DNA from: JAHEJN01 sp963787285
GTDB taxonomy: Bacteria > Actinomycetota > Acidimicrobiia > Acidimicrobiales > JAHEJN01
Assembly (NCBI GenBank): GCA_963787285.1
Contig: CAWBCM010000020.1
Span: 239,097 to 303,096 of the forward strand
Length of the DNA: 64,000 nucleotides
Direction: 5' to 3'
Positions 16,262 to 27,994 of the stretch are shown piece by piece; position 1 is the first letter of the stretch, and each line of letters opens with the position of its first letter. A program made the translations under genes and the position numbers. Under the pieces are notes generated by a model. It was not told where the DNA came from. It saw nothing but the letters and a program-made list of their open reading frames with translations, and did not search any database.

Positions 16262-19200
16262 TGCGCCATCGTGGCAGATGGCTCAACGGTGCGGGGGTTC
16301 CTCCCCCGCCTCCGTTGCGATGATTTTCAACGGTGGCCGTCGTCGACGGTCACATCGACCCAGACCAGGCGGTGGTCCGAGCTGGGGAACGGGAACGTCC
16401 CGACCAGCGAGAACAGGGGATCCGAAGACAGCGGCCAGAACACCCCGGCGTCACGGATCGCCAGGTCGGCGTTCGGGAGCACGTAGTCGGCCCGCAGGTT
16501 CCCCGGAGCCCCGTCGGCGAAGTCGGCGGTGTCGAAGGCAGGGTCGCTGAGGTGCGTCGTGTTGGCACCGCCCTGCAGCGCGGCCTGCTCGGGGCCTCCC
16601 AGGCTGGTCGGCGTCACGGAGGTGTTCACCTTCGGGTGCTCGATCAGCTGCTGGATCGCACCGGGAATGCTGTCGCCGTCCAACGGATCGGAGTTCTGGT
16701 CGCCGGCGATGACGAACGAGGCGTTGCGCGACAGGCCACCCCTCCTGCCGTCGTCGTCGTAGATGTAGCGGGCGGTGCGGCCGCCGCTGATGTAGTCGGC
16801 CCAGAACCGGATCTCGTCGAAGTTGCGGGTGCCGTTGCGATCCTCGGGGCCGTCGAACACCGGCGGCGTCGGATGGCTGACGAGGAAGTGGACGGTTTCG
16901 CCGTCGATCTCGATCGGGACGTCCCAGTGGCTCTTCGACGACAGCCGGAACACGGCGAGCTCCTCTGGCGAGTACCAGTCGGCCGGTGCCGGGGTCGACG
17001 GGTCGTCGGGCAGCTTGGCACCCGGCATGTCCTTCCACAGGAAGTTCTGGAACGTCCGGATCTTGTCGAAGTCGATGGGGTACATCGAGTAGACCGCCAT
17101 CCCGAACTGGCCGGGGAAGAACCCGAACCCGAACGCATCGTCGGCTTCACCCAAGATCCCGTTGTTGTTGAAGTCGAAGCCCGACGGGATGCCCGTGTTC
17201 GACGGCGCGGTGTAGCGGTACGGATACACGATCGGCGCCGCGCTCCCGTGGGCCACCGACAGGTAGTTGTCCTGGAAACCGGCCAGCGCCACCCCGCCGG
17301 CGTCGTAGTCGAACTCGTTGATCAACACCACGTCGGGTCGGTTGCGCTGGATGATCTCGGCAATCGTGTCGGGCTGGGCGCTGCCGGGCGCCGAGAGCTC
17401 GGCCGCCAGATCACCGGCATTGAACCGGTTCAGTGAGGCGTTGAACGTGGCGAAACGCACCGGCGGCTCCGGCGTTGCGTCGATCGCCTGCTTCCACGCC
17501 CTCCGGTAGTCGTCGGATCGCCGGCGACATAGCTTCCGGCGGCAGCGTGCTGCATCGCGTCGGCCACGCTCTCCTCGGCCTCGGCGATCTCGCCCGGATC
17601 TGCACCGGCAGCGATGGCGATGTCGATCTGCACCGTGGCGAGCTCGAGGTCGGCGGCCAACAGGTTGTCGATCGCCTCCTGCGCCTCGGGGCGGTCGACC
17701 CTGCTCAGCAGGTTGGCGGCGACCCCCTCGAAGACGAACACGAGGCCACCGAACTTCGGATCGAGTGTCGAGGGACCCGTCCAGCAGGTGGGGAGCGAGA
17801 CTGGCGTCGATCAGGGCGATCGCGGCTCGGACGCGCACGTCGGTCGACCGATTCCCGGTCGGCAGCGCGGCCGCCAGGCCGTCGCGGGCCGCCTCCTTCA
17901 AGGACCTGGCCGTATCGAGCTCGAGGCCGATGATGACGGGGTCGTGGTCGGACGAGCGGTACGCGTCGGGTGCGTAGATCGCGTCCTGGGCGTCCTGCTT
18001 GAACGACGTGTCGTAGTCGATCAGATCGGGCTCGTCGGCGTTGATGTGCCAGATCGTGACGCCGGTGACCTGATCGAGCATGGCGCCGTTGGCCAGCCCA
18101 TGGTCGAGGTAGCCGATCTGGCCGTCGAACACGTAGCGAGTAGGCGTCCTCGCCGAGGAAGTCGAAGACCAGGTCGGCGTAGTCGTCGCTGGTGCCGTTC
18201 GTGTCGTCGGCGCCGGCCTTGATGGCGTCGATCGGGGTCTCCTTGTCGTAGGAGTTGAGGTCGCCGATGATCAGGAAGTCGGCGTCGCCGCTGCCCGGTC
18301 GGGTCGGTCGCCAGCCAGTCGACCAGTGCCTCGGCGGCCGCTGTGCGGGTGCCGTTGCAGTTGCCGGAGCCGTCACCGGCATCGGGGTCGCCGACGTCGT
18401 CGCAGGGCGAGCCCTTCGACTTGAGGTGGTTGACGGCGACGGTGAAGACACTGCCGGTCGCATTCTCGACGAAGGTCTGGGCGAGCACCGGACGGCTCTT
18501 GGTGTCGATGAAGCGCGGGTCGACGCTGCTGTCGAGGATCGCGTACGACCCGACCGGCGACACGGCGGCCGGCTTGTAGATGATCGCGAGCTTGATGGCG
18601 TCGGTCCCGATCGTTCCGGTGTCGATGTAGTCGTACGTGCCCGCGCCGACAACCGTCGTTGAGGCCGTCGACGAGGTCGGCGACGGCGTCGACATTGAGG
18701 CCGGCGAGGTCGTTGTTCTCGATCTCGATCAGACCGAACACGTCGGCGTCGATCGCATCGAGGGCGGCGACGATCTTGTCACGCTGGCGAGTCCAGCTCG
18801 TTCTGCGTCGTCGGCGCCGCGGCACTCCAGGTTCCCGTCGGGTCCACAGATGTCGTTGACGCCGTCATCGATCGTCGTGAAGTAGTTCAGGACGTTGAAC
18901 GAGGCGACCGTGACGTCGCCGCCGACCGGGTCGGGGGCCGCCGTGCGCAGGTTGGTGTTGGTGTAGTCGGCGCCCTGGGTGGGCTGGATCCGGTAGAGCC
19001 CGAACGCGTAGTCCATCACGCCGGTCACGTTGGCGACGGTGTCGCCGCCGCGGAACAGGTTGGTGAGGTCGAACACCCCGCCGTTCGGGTGGATCGCCGG
19101 GTCGGGGTTCTGGCTGGTGCGCCCGTCGTCGAGCGTGATCCGGTTGAGCAGGAAGTCGGCCGCAGCCGCGACGGCGGCCGGTCCGGGCTCGAACTCCGCT

Positions 19201-20004
19201 GTCGGCGTCAGCCGCCGGTCGGTGGTCAGCACGATCTCACCGAAGCGGTCGAAGTTGAAGTACTCGGAGATGACCAGGTCCTGCGGGAAGGTGACCGACA
19301 TGCCCTCGAACGCCTCGAAGTCGTCGACCGTGATGACCGGCAGCGTGGGCGCGGCTGGTGTGGGCAACGAGTTGCCGCTGCTGAGGACCGTGACGCCGGA
19401 GAACGATGTGATCTCCGTCAAGCCGTTGAACTCCGATACCGGCCCCTGGACGCGCACCAGGTCGCCGATGTTCACGTCGACCGACGGATTGCTGCCGTTG
19501 AAGACGAAGATGCCTTCCGAGGTGAGTGGGTTGCTGTCGGCGTCGGCGTTTTCCTCCTGGACGTGGAAGCCGTTCAGGTCTCCGTTGGTGCCGGCGGCGC
19601 CGTCCTGGAAGTCGCCGACGACGATGCCCTCGACGATGACGGTGTCACCCACGAGCGGGCTGGCCGCCCCGGAGCCCTGCACGTCGTGGATCTTCGTGAC
19701 TGCGACGACCTGGATCTCGAGGTCGCACGTCGTCGTGTCACCGGTCGAGTTCTGGGCCTGAACCGTCGCGGTGTAGAATCCGCCATCGGCCAGCCCGTCG
19801 AGGTTCAGCTCGAGCGTCGCCGGATCACCGACGCCGGTGGAGGCCGTGAAGGTGCCGGCGGTGAGATTGCCACCGGGCGACACGTCGTCGGAGACCAGTG
19901 TCATGGCGACGACCGTGTCGTCGGCATCGCTGGCGGTGATCGTTGTCGACGCCGGGACACCGACGTCGGTGCCGAGCGGGGCGCCGCAATCGATGACGAG
20001 CGCT

Positions 20005-20461
20005 GCGCCGCTGCCGCCGTCGCAGTTGGCGGTGTGGGTGCCGAGTCCGTCGACGGTGTTCTGGGCGAGGCTGTCCCACTCGTCAGATGCGTCGAACGCG
20101 TCGTCGGCGTTTGTGTCACCGGCGCACACATCTTCCATACGGCGCAGGGTGTCGTCCTGGCCCCCGCCGACCCACTCCGAACCGGGGTCGACTCCGATCT
20201 GACCGAACGCGTCGACCACCACACCGTTCTTGCGCAACACGACTGCGTCGTCGCCATTGAAGTTGATCACGCCATTGGCGAACTGATCGGTCTCGGCCTG
20301 GATCGTGGCATCGGCCGCCTGGGAGTTGGCGAGCACCCAAACGTCACCGTCGGCGATCGTCCCCGTCAGGGCCACGCTCTGGCTCGGCGCCGCCGCGCCA
20401 TTGCTGTACAGCTCCAACGTGTACAACCCCGCGCCCATGTCGACTGCACCACCGGTGCCGT
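20005..20461 (-). repeat. Direct repeat copy A in the lamin-tail region
   Basis: This 457-base stretch recurs at 20527-20984 with a period of 522 bases. The copies differ at only a few positions that I could see: one C/T, one A/G and one extra G in the right copy (GCGGCC for GCGCC). It encodes the lamin-tail segment of the nuclease. Near identity implies a very recent duplication or an assembly effect. Confidence 0.85.
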
Positions 20462-20526
20462 TGTAGATCTCGATCGCCTTGTTGAACCCCGACCCCTCGA
20501 CGTACTCCGACATGAACAAGTCGGCC

Positions 20527-20984
20527 GCGCCGCTGCCGCCGTCGCAGTTGGCGGTGTGGGTGCCGAGTCCGTCGACGGTGTTCTGGGCGAGGCTGTCCCA
20601 CTCGTCAGATGCGTCGAACGCGTCGTTGGCGTTTGTGTCACCGGCGCACACATCTTCCATACGGCGCAGGGTGTCGTCCTGGCCCCCGCCGACCCACTCC
20701 GAACCGGGGTCGACTCCGATCTGACCGAACGCGTCGACCACCACACCGTTCTTGCGCAACACGACTGCGTCGTCGCCATTGAAGTTGATCACGCCATTGG
20801 CGAACTGATCGGTCTCGGCCTGGATCGTGGCATCGGCCGCCTGGGAGTTGGCGAGCACCCAAACGTCACCGTCGGCGATCGTCCCCGTCAGGGCCACGCT
20901 CTGGCTCGGCGCCGCCGCGGCCATTGCTGTACAACTCCAACGTGTACAACCCCGCGCCCATGTCGACTGCACCACCGGTGCCGT
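20527..20984 (-). repeat. Direct repeat copy B, cut off at the trehalose synthase junction
   Basis: Second copy of the 20005-20461 unit. Similarity stops abruptly after GGTGCCGT at 20984. To the left, copy A continues with codons for KAIEIYN-like sequence, whereas copy B continues into trehalose synthase. The single extra G in this copy compensates for the frame change at the junction, so one long frame spans both proteins. Confidence 0.85.
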
Positions 20985-22388
<1,404 letters not shown>

Positions 22389-22410
22389 CGGGCCGACGGT
22401 AGCGCTCCCG

Positions 22411-22963
22411 TCAGGACAGCGTGGTCTCCGGAGTTGTTCTCAGCTCGCCGGTTTCCATGAGCTCGCGCAGCGCGGGAACAGGGTCGGAGTCGGCGAACAG
22501 GCGCTCGTCGCCGTAGTCGGCATCACGGCCGGTGGCATCGACCACCCACCACGAGGCCTCGAGGGCGATGCCGTTGGGATCGGTGAAGTAGATCGAACGC
22601 ATCGTGTCGTGGTCGACCACCTCGGTGACCTCGCACGCGAAGCTCTTCAGGCGACTGCCGGAGCGACTCGAGGGCGTTCTCGTCGGGCAGGGCGAACGAC
22701 AGATGGTCGAACTGGTGCTTGCGCTGGTCGGGGACGCCGGCGGCCTGCGCGAAGCGGTCGTAGTCGCCGTGGGCGTACTCGAAGAAGGCGACCGTCTGCT
22801 GGGGCCCGAACTCGAAGAAGTAGTGACGAAAGTCGGGTGTTCCGAGCGTCGCGACCAGGCGCGCCCCGAGCACGCCGTGCCAGAAGCGCACCGTGGCGTC
22901 CATGTCGTCGGTGATGAGTGCGAGGTGGTGGATTCCTCGCCAGCGGGGTTCAACGGACGTCAT
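22411..22963 (-). CDS. VOC-superfamily (glyoxalase/dioxygenase-like) protein, one frameshift
   Basis: Starts ATG 22963 with GIHHLALITDDMDATVRFW, first metal His included. The second half-site is HLSFAL, and the final metal Glu lies in NGIALEASWW. The frame changes at about 22655, between ENALESLRQ and SRLKSFACEVTEV; one base restores a protein of about 184 residues. Role likely a small-molecule dioxygenase or isomerase; substrate unknown. It follows the treS start region on the same strand, 22 bases upstream of it. Confidence 0.85.
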
Positions 22964-22996
22964 GACCTCAGGGTATGCGACCTGCCGACCCGACGA

Positions 22997-23764
22997 CTAC
23001 AGGGGAACCTCGGCGTGCTCTACCTCCACCAACGTGCCGTCGTCGCCGAGGGCGACTGTGCTCACCACCGAGAGATCCGGGCAGCACAGCGGGGCGTCGG
23101 CGAACCCCACACCGTTCAGGATCAACAGCCCGGCGTCGCTGACCTGCATCGTCTGGACTTCCCAGAGGTTGGGGTCGGGGTCGACGGGCACGAGGGAGCA
23201 GTCGCCTCTGGTTTCGTCGAGGATTCCCGTTGCGGCTCCGAGCAGCTCCTCCTGGGCGCCGGAGCCACCGTAGACCAGGACCACCGAGGGGAAGCTGCTC
23301 GCCCCGGTCTTGGCCAGCATGACGGCGGCCACGGGTTGAGCGGGCTCGCCCATCGCCCCGTACACGACGTCGACGAGGTCGAAGAAGAACCCGCCATTGC
23401 CCGCGCTGGGCTCGGCCCTGCCGTCGACCAGCGTCACCTCGACGGGCGGCTGGTCTGGTGTCGCTACGCAGGGTGGCAGGAGATACGTGTAGTTGCGCCA
23501 GTCGATCGCTTCCAGCTCGATCCCTTGTGGGGTGGGTGACGGTGTCGGTGAGGGAACGACGGTCGGCGTGGGAGTTGGTGCCGGCGGCATCGTTGGCGTC
23601 GGGGCCGCTGTTTCCTCGGGCAAGGGCGTCGCGGTTGCCGTTGGTGCCGGTGCCGATGTGTCGGGTTCGCTGTCCTGCACGTCGCTGCCGCAACTGGCGG
23701 CCGATGCCACCACGACGAGCACCAAGACGAGCGCCGTTCGTCGCCGTTTCGGCGTGAGGGTCAC
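22997..23764 (-). CDS. Hypothetical lipoprotein with Pro/Thr-rich linker
   Basis: 255 residues from GTG 23764 (VTLTPKRRRTALVLVLVVV). A lipobox ASAASC follows the hydrophobic core. A long Pro/Thr linker (about residues 35-80, many PTP units) tethers a C-terminal domain of about 170 residues. That domain has paired Cys (PPCVAT, GDCSLV, PLCCPD). Not recognised. It lies 11 bases downstream of another secreted-protein gene, suggesting a shared transcript. Confidence 0.72.
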   Translation of the reverse strand: MTLTPKRRRTALVLVLVVVASAASCGSDVQDSEPDTSAPAPTATATPLPEETAAPTPTMPPAPTPTPTVVPSPTPSPTPQGIELEAIDWRNYTYLLPPCVATPDQPPVEVTLVDGRAEPSAGNGGFFFDLVDVVYGAMGEPAQPVAAVMLAKTGASSFPSVVLVYGGSGAQEELLGAATGILDETRGDCSLVPVDPDPNLWEVQTMQVSDAGLLILNGVGFADAPLCCPDLSVVSTVALGDDGTLVEVEHAEVPL

Positions 23765-23775
23765 CTCAGCACGTT

Positions 23776-24204
23776 TCAGATGGGGTACCAGAGCGTTCCG
23801 GGGCTTCCGACCAGCTCCGAGAGAGTGCCGTCCGGGTTCAACTGCAACTCGACGTCGACCGGACCGGTGAGGGTGACCGAGCTCCGCGGACGCAGACATC
23901 GCAGCTCGCCGGGCTCGAAGGTCACGGAGAGCTCGCCGAGGCCTTCGTCGAACGATGCGGTGGAGTCCACGGCCACTACCGGCGACGGCGGGGCGCAGGC
24001 CTGGGTGGCCCAGGTGTCGAACAACCGAACCGTGAAGCCTCCGGCGGCGCGTTCGCGCACGCGCAGCAGCTGGAAGCTTCCGTCGGCCGCATCGATCGAC
24101 CAGTACAAACCGTCGACCGCTTCACCATGGTCGGCCGCCGCGGGCGACGGTGCCAGGGCAACGAGAAGGACGAGGGACAGGAGCAGAGCAGTCAGTCGCC
24201 GCAT
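23776..24204 (-). CDS. Hypothetical secreted protein
   Basis: 142 residues from ATG 24204, with AAGGAGG seven bases upstream. A signal peptide is clear: MRRLTALLLSLVLLVALA, then probable cleavage after SPAAA. The mature part of about 118 residues has two Cys that could pair (QACAPP, LRCLRP). No family recognised. Confidence 0.75.
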   Translation of the reverse strand: MRRLTALLLSLVLLVALAPSPAAADHGEAVDGLYWSIDAADGSFQLLRVRERAAGGFTVRLFDTWATQACAPPSPVVAVDSTASFDEGLGELSVTFEPGELRCLRPRSSVTLTGPVDVELQLNPDGTLSELVGSPGTLWYPI

Positions 24205-24281
24205 GGCGCCTCCTTGGTCGGGAGATGGAATTGGGGCGACGGTAACACGCGGCCCTGTTCCTGGGGCCGGGCCCGTTCGGG

Positions 24282-24581
24282 TCAGGCCTGTGCGGGCCAG
24301 CTGCTCACGATGTCGAGATTTCGAAAGGTTGGCCCTTCCGTGCACATCGCCGCGAAGCGCGACGAGAAGGCCGAGGTTTCGGCACGGTCGGAGTTCTGCT
24401 GTGCGGCTTCGGCCGAGTCGAAGTAGACCATCCACGCGTAGTGGCCGGGATTGTCGGTGTCGGCTCCTATCCCCGCTCGCACCACCGTGCCCGCGCTGAT
24501 CGAGTCATGGGCCCACTCGGCGGCAAGAGCAAGCACCCCGTCGGCGTCATCGGTGGCGAAGTTGATCTGCTGCACGAACAT
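24282..24581 (-). CDS. Small protein, possibly ABM-type dimeric alpha-beta barrel
   Basis: 99 residues from ATG 24581, with AAGGAG upstream. The pattern MFVQQINFATDD, then a helix with LALAAEWA, then HYAWMVYFDSAEAAQQNSD and a final FRNLDIV strand, resembles antibiotic-biosynthesis-monooxygenase-like dimeric barrels. No catalytic residues can be named. Confidence 0.7.
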   Translation of the reverse strand: MFVQQINFATDDADGVLALAAEWAHDSISAGTVVRAGIGADTDNPGHYAWMVYFDSAEAAQQNSDRAETSAFSSRFAAMCTEGPTFRNLDIVSSWPAQA

Positions 24582-24668
24582 GTCGGACTCCTTCGTCGAC
24601 CTCGAGAGGTCGATGGGGATGCCCGGCTGGGCATCGGTGTCACACTACGCCGCCCCCGGCTCCGGCCC

Positions 24669-24977
24669 CTATGGCGAGTACTGGTAGGTGGCCCAACGGC
24701 CGAAGGCCAACAGAGCTGCGCCGCCGGCGAGGAGTCCGGCGCCGGCGAGGCGATCGAGCCAACCGCTGCCCATGGAACCGGAGACCAGCAGCAGGCCGGC
24801 AAGGGTCGGGAACACGGCGATCAGCAAGGCCAGCGTGCCCGCGGCCCAGACCAGTCCTGCACCGGCGGCCGTCGCCACCGTCGGCGACCGATCGATTGCC
24901 TCCGCAAAGTGGTTCTTCGACGATGGCCGCTTCGGACGACGGGTCGCACCCGCCCCCTGTTCGGGAACCTGCGTCAC
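24669..24977 (-). CDS. Small membrane protein
   Basis: 102 residues. A basic N-terminus (RRPKRPSSKNHF) is followed by three hydrophobic segments (around residues 37-52, 55-68 and 78-94). Probably a small integral membrane protein of unknown role. It lies 87 bases upstream of the ABM-like gene on the same strand. Confidence 0.62.
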   Translation of the reverse strand: MTQVPEQGAGATRRPKRPSSKNHFAEAIDRSPTVATAAGAGLVWAAGTLALLIAVFPTLAGLLLVSGSMGSGWLDRLAGAGLLAGGAALLAFGRWATYQYSP

Positions 24978-25060
24978 CTCGTCAGTGTCTCACAGCGCGC
25001 GTACGCCTTGAAGTCGCCACTGAACTCGGGTTCGGTGAGTCAGATGCGTGATGGGTCGAA

Positions 25061-25543
25061 TCAGCGCTCCACCACCGTCAGTCCGCTCCCGACCGTCTGT
25101 ACGCCCTCTACCCACGGCGACGAGACGAAGAGTCGGTTGTTCACACACGTGAGCACGTACTCGCCCGCGTCGAGGCTCCCATCCCAGCCGATCGTTTCAC
25201 CGGTGCCGGCTCGGGGAAACCCGGTCTCTTCGCTGATGACCCACTCCGGCCCCGCCCCTCCAGCAAGGTTGGCGGGATCGTCGAGATACTCGGCGAGGTC
25301 ATCGGCCGTGTAGCCCTCGTCGATTTTGAAGACTCCGATGGCCGCTCCGTCGTCACTGGTGTTGGTGAGCTCCACGACCACGCCGCCAGCGGTGACCTCC
25401 GCGGGGCCTGCATAGATGCAGGCTGTTCCGTCAAAGGCGAGCTGGGGCGTGTTGGCCTCATCGCTCACCGACGTGTCGTCGCCGCACGCTGCCACGATCA
25501 ACAGCAACGCAGCCAGTAGTGCAAGTAGCTTCTTTCCTGACAT
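25061..25543 (-). CDS. Hypothetical lipoprotein
   Basis: 160 residues from ATG 25543: MSGKKLLALLAALLLIVAAC with the lipobox Cys at residue 20. The mature domain (about 140 residues) has a beta-rich pattern, VVVELTNTSDDGAAIGVFKI and ETIGWDGSLDAGEYVLTCV, like small cupredoxin- or Ig-like extracellular domains. No metal-ligand set is evident. Function unknown. Confidence 0.75.
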   Translation of the reverse strand: MSGKKLLALLAALLLIVAACGDDTSVSDEANTPQLAFDGTACIYAGPAEVTAGGVVVELTNTSDDGAAIGVFKIDEGYTADDLAEYLDDPANLAGGAGPEWVISEETGFPRAGTGETIGWDGSLDAGEYVLTCVNNRLFVSSPWVEGVQTVGSGLTVVER

Positions 25544-25863
25544 GTCACCGTGTCCTCTCCATGTCAGCGTGCTCAGGCGAACAGCCGACCCGCAAGAGGA
25601 GAAGGTCATTGGCGTGAGTGCTAGCGAGCGGGTGGTCCGCCATGACCGGCTGGCTCAGAACGAGAGCGTCGAATCGCGAGCGTGCGCTGCAACCAGCGTT
25701 CTGGCGCCGAGGATGCACTGCGCCGCCATCAGGTTCTCCTCGGTTACGGGCACCTGTTTCCCAGCCTTGACGAGGCCCTCACCGAAGGGCTCGGCCGGGC
25801 ACGCTCGGCGGCTGTTGCCGGACATCGGCTGGGTGTCAAGTTCCGGTACCCGTGTTCCGGTCT
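25544..25863. other. Intergenic region left of the insertion sequence
   Basis: No credible gene seen in these 320 bases. The only notable item is GGACATCGGCTGGG at 25820-25833, which is repeated in the same orientation at 27533-27546 on the far side of the insertion sequence. Confidence 0.5.
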
Positions 25864-25887
25864 GGCTCCGGTAGCTGTGTTCCACCC
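25864..25887 (+). repeat. Left terminal inverted repeat of the IS
   Basis: Begins GGCTCCGGTAGCTGTGTT and matches the reverse complement of 27424-27447 with two mismatches. It lies 12 bases beyond the end of the transposase frame. Confidence 0.75.
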
Positions 25888-25899
25888 CGGAAGGGGGTT

Positions 25900-27348
25900 T
25901 CAGGCGGCGTTGATGCGTGAGGGTCGGCCGCCAGCGTTGGCGAAGGCGCCGTGTTCGCGGGAGCGGTCGTGGCGGATCGGGATGAACTCTGAGGAGTCTC
26001 TCCACCGGCGGAGATCTCCACGGTGTCGCCGACGATCGCGACCTGGACCTGGCGGCGGGCGTGGCGTTGCCGACCTCGTAGTTGAACCCGGCGAAGGACA
26101 GACGTTGCCCGAGGAGTCGACCTTGCGGGTCACGGTCTGGCCGACGGTGGGCTGATGCGGCCTGGGACGGGACTCCTTCGCCTTGCGGTGCGAGCGCCTT
26201 CGGTCTCTTTGGTCGGGCGGTGCCGCTGGGCGTGGGTGGCCACGAGCACGCCTCGGTGATGGATGCTGACCAAGCCGTCCTCGACCGAGACCTCGACGGT
26301 CTCACCAGCCAGCCACACCCCGACCTTGTAGAGCTCGGACAGCGAAGCTGATCTTGCCGGTTCTGCCCGACCTTCCGAGTCGTCGACGTTTCGGCGGAAA
26401 CGTCGACCGGTTCGGGGGCATGGTCTTCGCCAGCGAGGCGGAATCGTTCCCACGGCACAACATCGCCGATCCCCTGATGACGACGATCGAAGTTGTACTC
26501 ACGCACCCACACATCGAGCTGGGCCTGGGCGTCATCGATCGAGTCGAACACCTTGCCGTTCGAGGAACTCACGGCGCAGCGTCTTGTGCCACCGCTCCAC
26601 CTTGCCCGGTCGTCGTCGGCGACCGCGGCGCGGTGAGGATGTGTTTGATGCCGTTCTCCCGACAGATCCGATCAAACAACACCTCGCCGCTGCCCGGGCC
26701 GAACCGGCCCGTGAACACCTTGCCGTTGTCGGTCAGGATCTGCTCGGGCACCCCATAGGCCCGCATCGCTTTCGCCAGCGCGTCGCACATCGGGCGAGCC
26801 GTCGCCCGCCGCACCACATGCGCCGAGATCACGAACCGCGAGTGATCATCGATCCCGGACACGATCTGCGCCTTCCAGCCATCAGCCAACATGACACCGC
26901 CGACGACGTCCATCTGCCACAACTCCATCGCCCTCGACCGTTCCCACCGCCTGTAATCCGCCTTCTTCCGACGACGAGCCTCCGGCTCGATCAGGCCGTG
27001 ACGGACCAGACATCGATACACCGACGACCGGCCCGGCAACGGCTCCACACCCCTCGCCTCGAGCTCGGAACAACAACGTCCGCGGACCCCACCCCGGCTG
27101 CTCCAACCGCAGCTCCACGATCCGCGCCTCCACCTCCGGCGGCATCTGATGCGGACACGAATCCGGCCTCGACGACTGATCCACCAACCCCACCAAACCC
27201 TCGAGCCGCGTACCGGCGCAACCACCGATGCACCGTCTGGCGCGTCACCCCGATACCGGCGCGCGACCTCGGTGACCGTCGCTCCCTCGTTCAGCACCTC
27301 CAGCACTGCCGCATGCCGCTGCTCCACCAGACCCAGCTCCACCAACAC
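25900..27348 (-). pseudogene. IS481-family DDE transposase, multiply frameshifted
   Basis: Pieces in successive frames align in order: N-terminal helix-turn-helix (LVEQRHAAVLEVLNEG, then TRQTVHRWLRRYAARG), a PEVEARIVELRLEQPGWGPR segment, the integrase core with catalytic Asp in ELWQMDVVGG and ILTDNGKVF, and the Glu in VERWHKTLRREF. A C-terminal region follows (VWLAGETVEVSVEDGL, GVLVATHAQRHRP, SFAGFNYEVGN). At least five frame changes occur in 1.45 kb. Even allowing for sequence errors, this copy is probably not active. Confidence 0.8.
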
Positions 27349-27423
27349 GACGACCCTCCACAGCCAGCAACGACAGAGTCGTCACCATCGAAGAAGGCTC
27401 AGCACCACCAGGCAGCGACCCAC

Positions 27424-27447
27424 GGGTGTAACACACCTACCGGAGCC
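27424..27447 (+). repeat. Right terminal inverted repeat of the IS
   Basis: Reads GGGTGTAACACACCTACCGG and on to AGCC; its reverse complement matches the left repeat at 25864-25887. A similar sequence recurs at 27481-27502, 57 bases outward. Confidence 0.75.
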
Positions 27448-27619
27448 ACTGTCGCCCAGGAACCGGAACCCGTCCCCAAAGTGTCACCCACCTACCGGAG
27501 CCAACCTGGAAAGCATGTACCGGGACAACACAGGACATCGGCTGGGCTTTCCGTGGGTTTGCCGGAGCCCGTCGACATCGCATCGGCCGCCAGACCGTCC
27601 TGACCTGCCGCTTCGGTTG

Positions 27620-27694
27620 TCGGGCTGAGAGGATTTGAACCTCCGACCTTCGGTCCCCCAGACCGACGCGCTAACCAAACTGCGCCACAGCCCG
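27620..27694 (-). tRNA. tRNA-Pro (anticodon GGG)
   Basis: Read on the minus strand it starts CGGGCTGTGGCGCAG, has the D-arm TTTGGTTAGCGC, anticodon stem TCGGT/ACCGA with loop CTGGGGG (anticodon GGG after T33), T-arm GGTTCAAATCC and closing acceptor CAGCCCG plus discriminator A. CCA is not encoded. It lies 172 bases right of the insertion sequence, a common landing area for mobile DNA. Confidence 0.95.
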
Positions 27695-27763
27695 TGACTG
27701 CGTTCGACACGATACACGGGGCGGGGCCGTTGCCCCCCGAACCTCACCGCAGAATCGACCGGC

Positions 27764-27979
27764 TCAGACCCACCCCGCCAGAGCGATGAGCCCCTGCACC
27801 GCCCGCCAGCCGAGGTAGCCGCCGGCGGCCGCCAGCAGCAGCCAGAAATGCCACGGCACCCGGTTGCGATCGACCACCGACGCAGGAGCCTGCACCATGG
27901 CCCCACACGCCGGACAGGTGCCGTCGTCGTTGAGCGTGTTGGGGTTGTAGAACCGCGCACACGCCTCGCACCACGGCAT
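27764..27979 (-). CDS. Small zinc-ribbon membrane protein
   Basis: 71 residues from ATG 27979. Four Cys form a ribbon (CEAC, then CPAC), with FYNPNTLNDDGT between. A single transmembrane helix follows (FWLLLAAAGGYLGWRAV). Function unknown. It starts 15 bases after the stop of the SpoIIE-type phosphatase gene on the same strand. Confidence 0.72.
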   Translation of the reverse strand: MPWCEACARFYNPNTLNDDGTCPACGAMVQAPASVVDRNRVPWHFWLLLAAAGGYLGWRAVQGLIALAGWV

Positions 27980-27994
27980 GAGGAGCCGCTTCGG

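Larger units (their letters stand above)
16327..20984 (-). pseudogene. Large extracellular nuclease (LTD - OB - EEP - EEP), multiply frameshifted and lacking its N-terminus
   Basis: Reading leftward: two copies of a lamin-tail-type segment (VALTGTIADGDVWVLANSQA, GVINFNGDDAVVLRKNG, WDSLAQNTVDGLGTHT); an Ig-like stretch; an OB-fold segment (IHDVQGSGAASPLVGDTVIV, GFHVQEENAD); a first endonuclease/exonuclease/phosphatase domain (VASFNVLNYF, LIEIENN, NHLKSKG, FLIIGDLNSYDKE, SSDHDPVIIG); a linker; then a second such domain (FATFNASLNRF, VVLINEFDYD, FVIAGDQNSDP, SSDHRLVWVDV). This resembles ExeM/NucH secreted DNases. The frame changes near 18800, 18660, 18300, 18140, 17760 and 17520, and each new frame continues the family pattern. 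No signal peptide is present, because the right end is fused to trehalose synthase at 20984. The second EEP domain may be a separate gene. Either decayed or damaged by sequence and assembly errors. Confidence 0.72.
25864..27447 (-). mobile_element. IS481-like insertion sequence, degraded
   Basis: Bounded by 24-base imperfect inverted repeats, 25864-25887 and 27424-27447 (core GGCTCCGGTAG), which match at all but two positions. The 1,584-base interior encodes one minus-strand DDE transposase broken by several frameshifts. A second right-end-like copy (CACCTACCGGAGCCA) lies just outside at about 27489-27503. No target-site duplication was recognised at the repeat edges. Confidence 0.78.
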
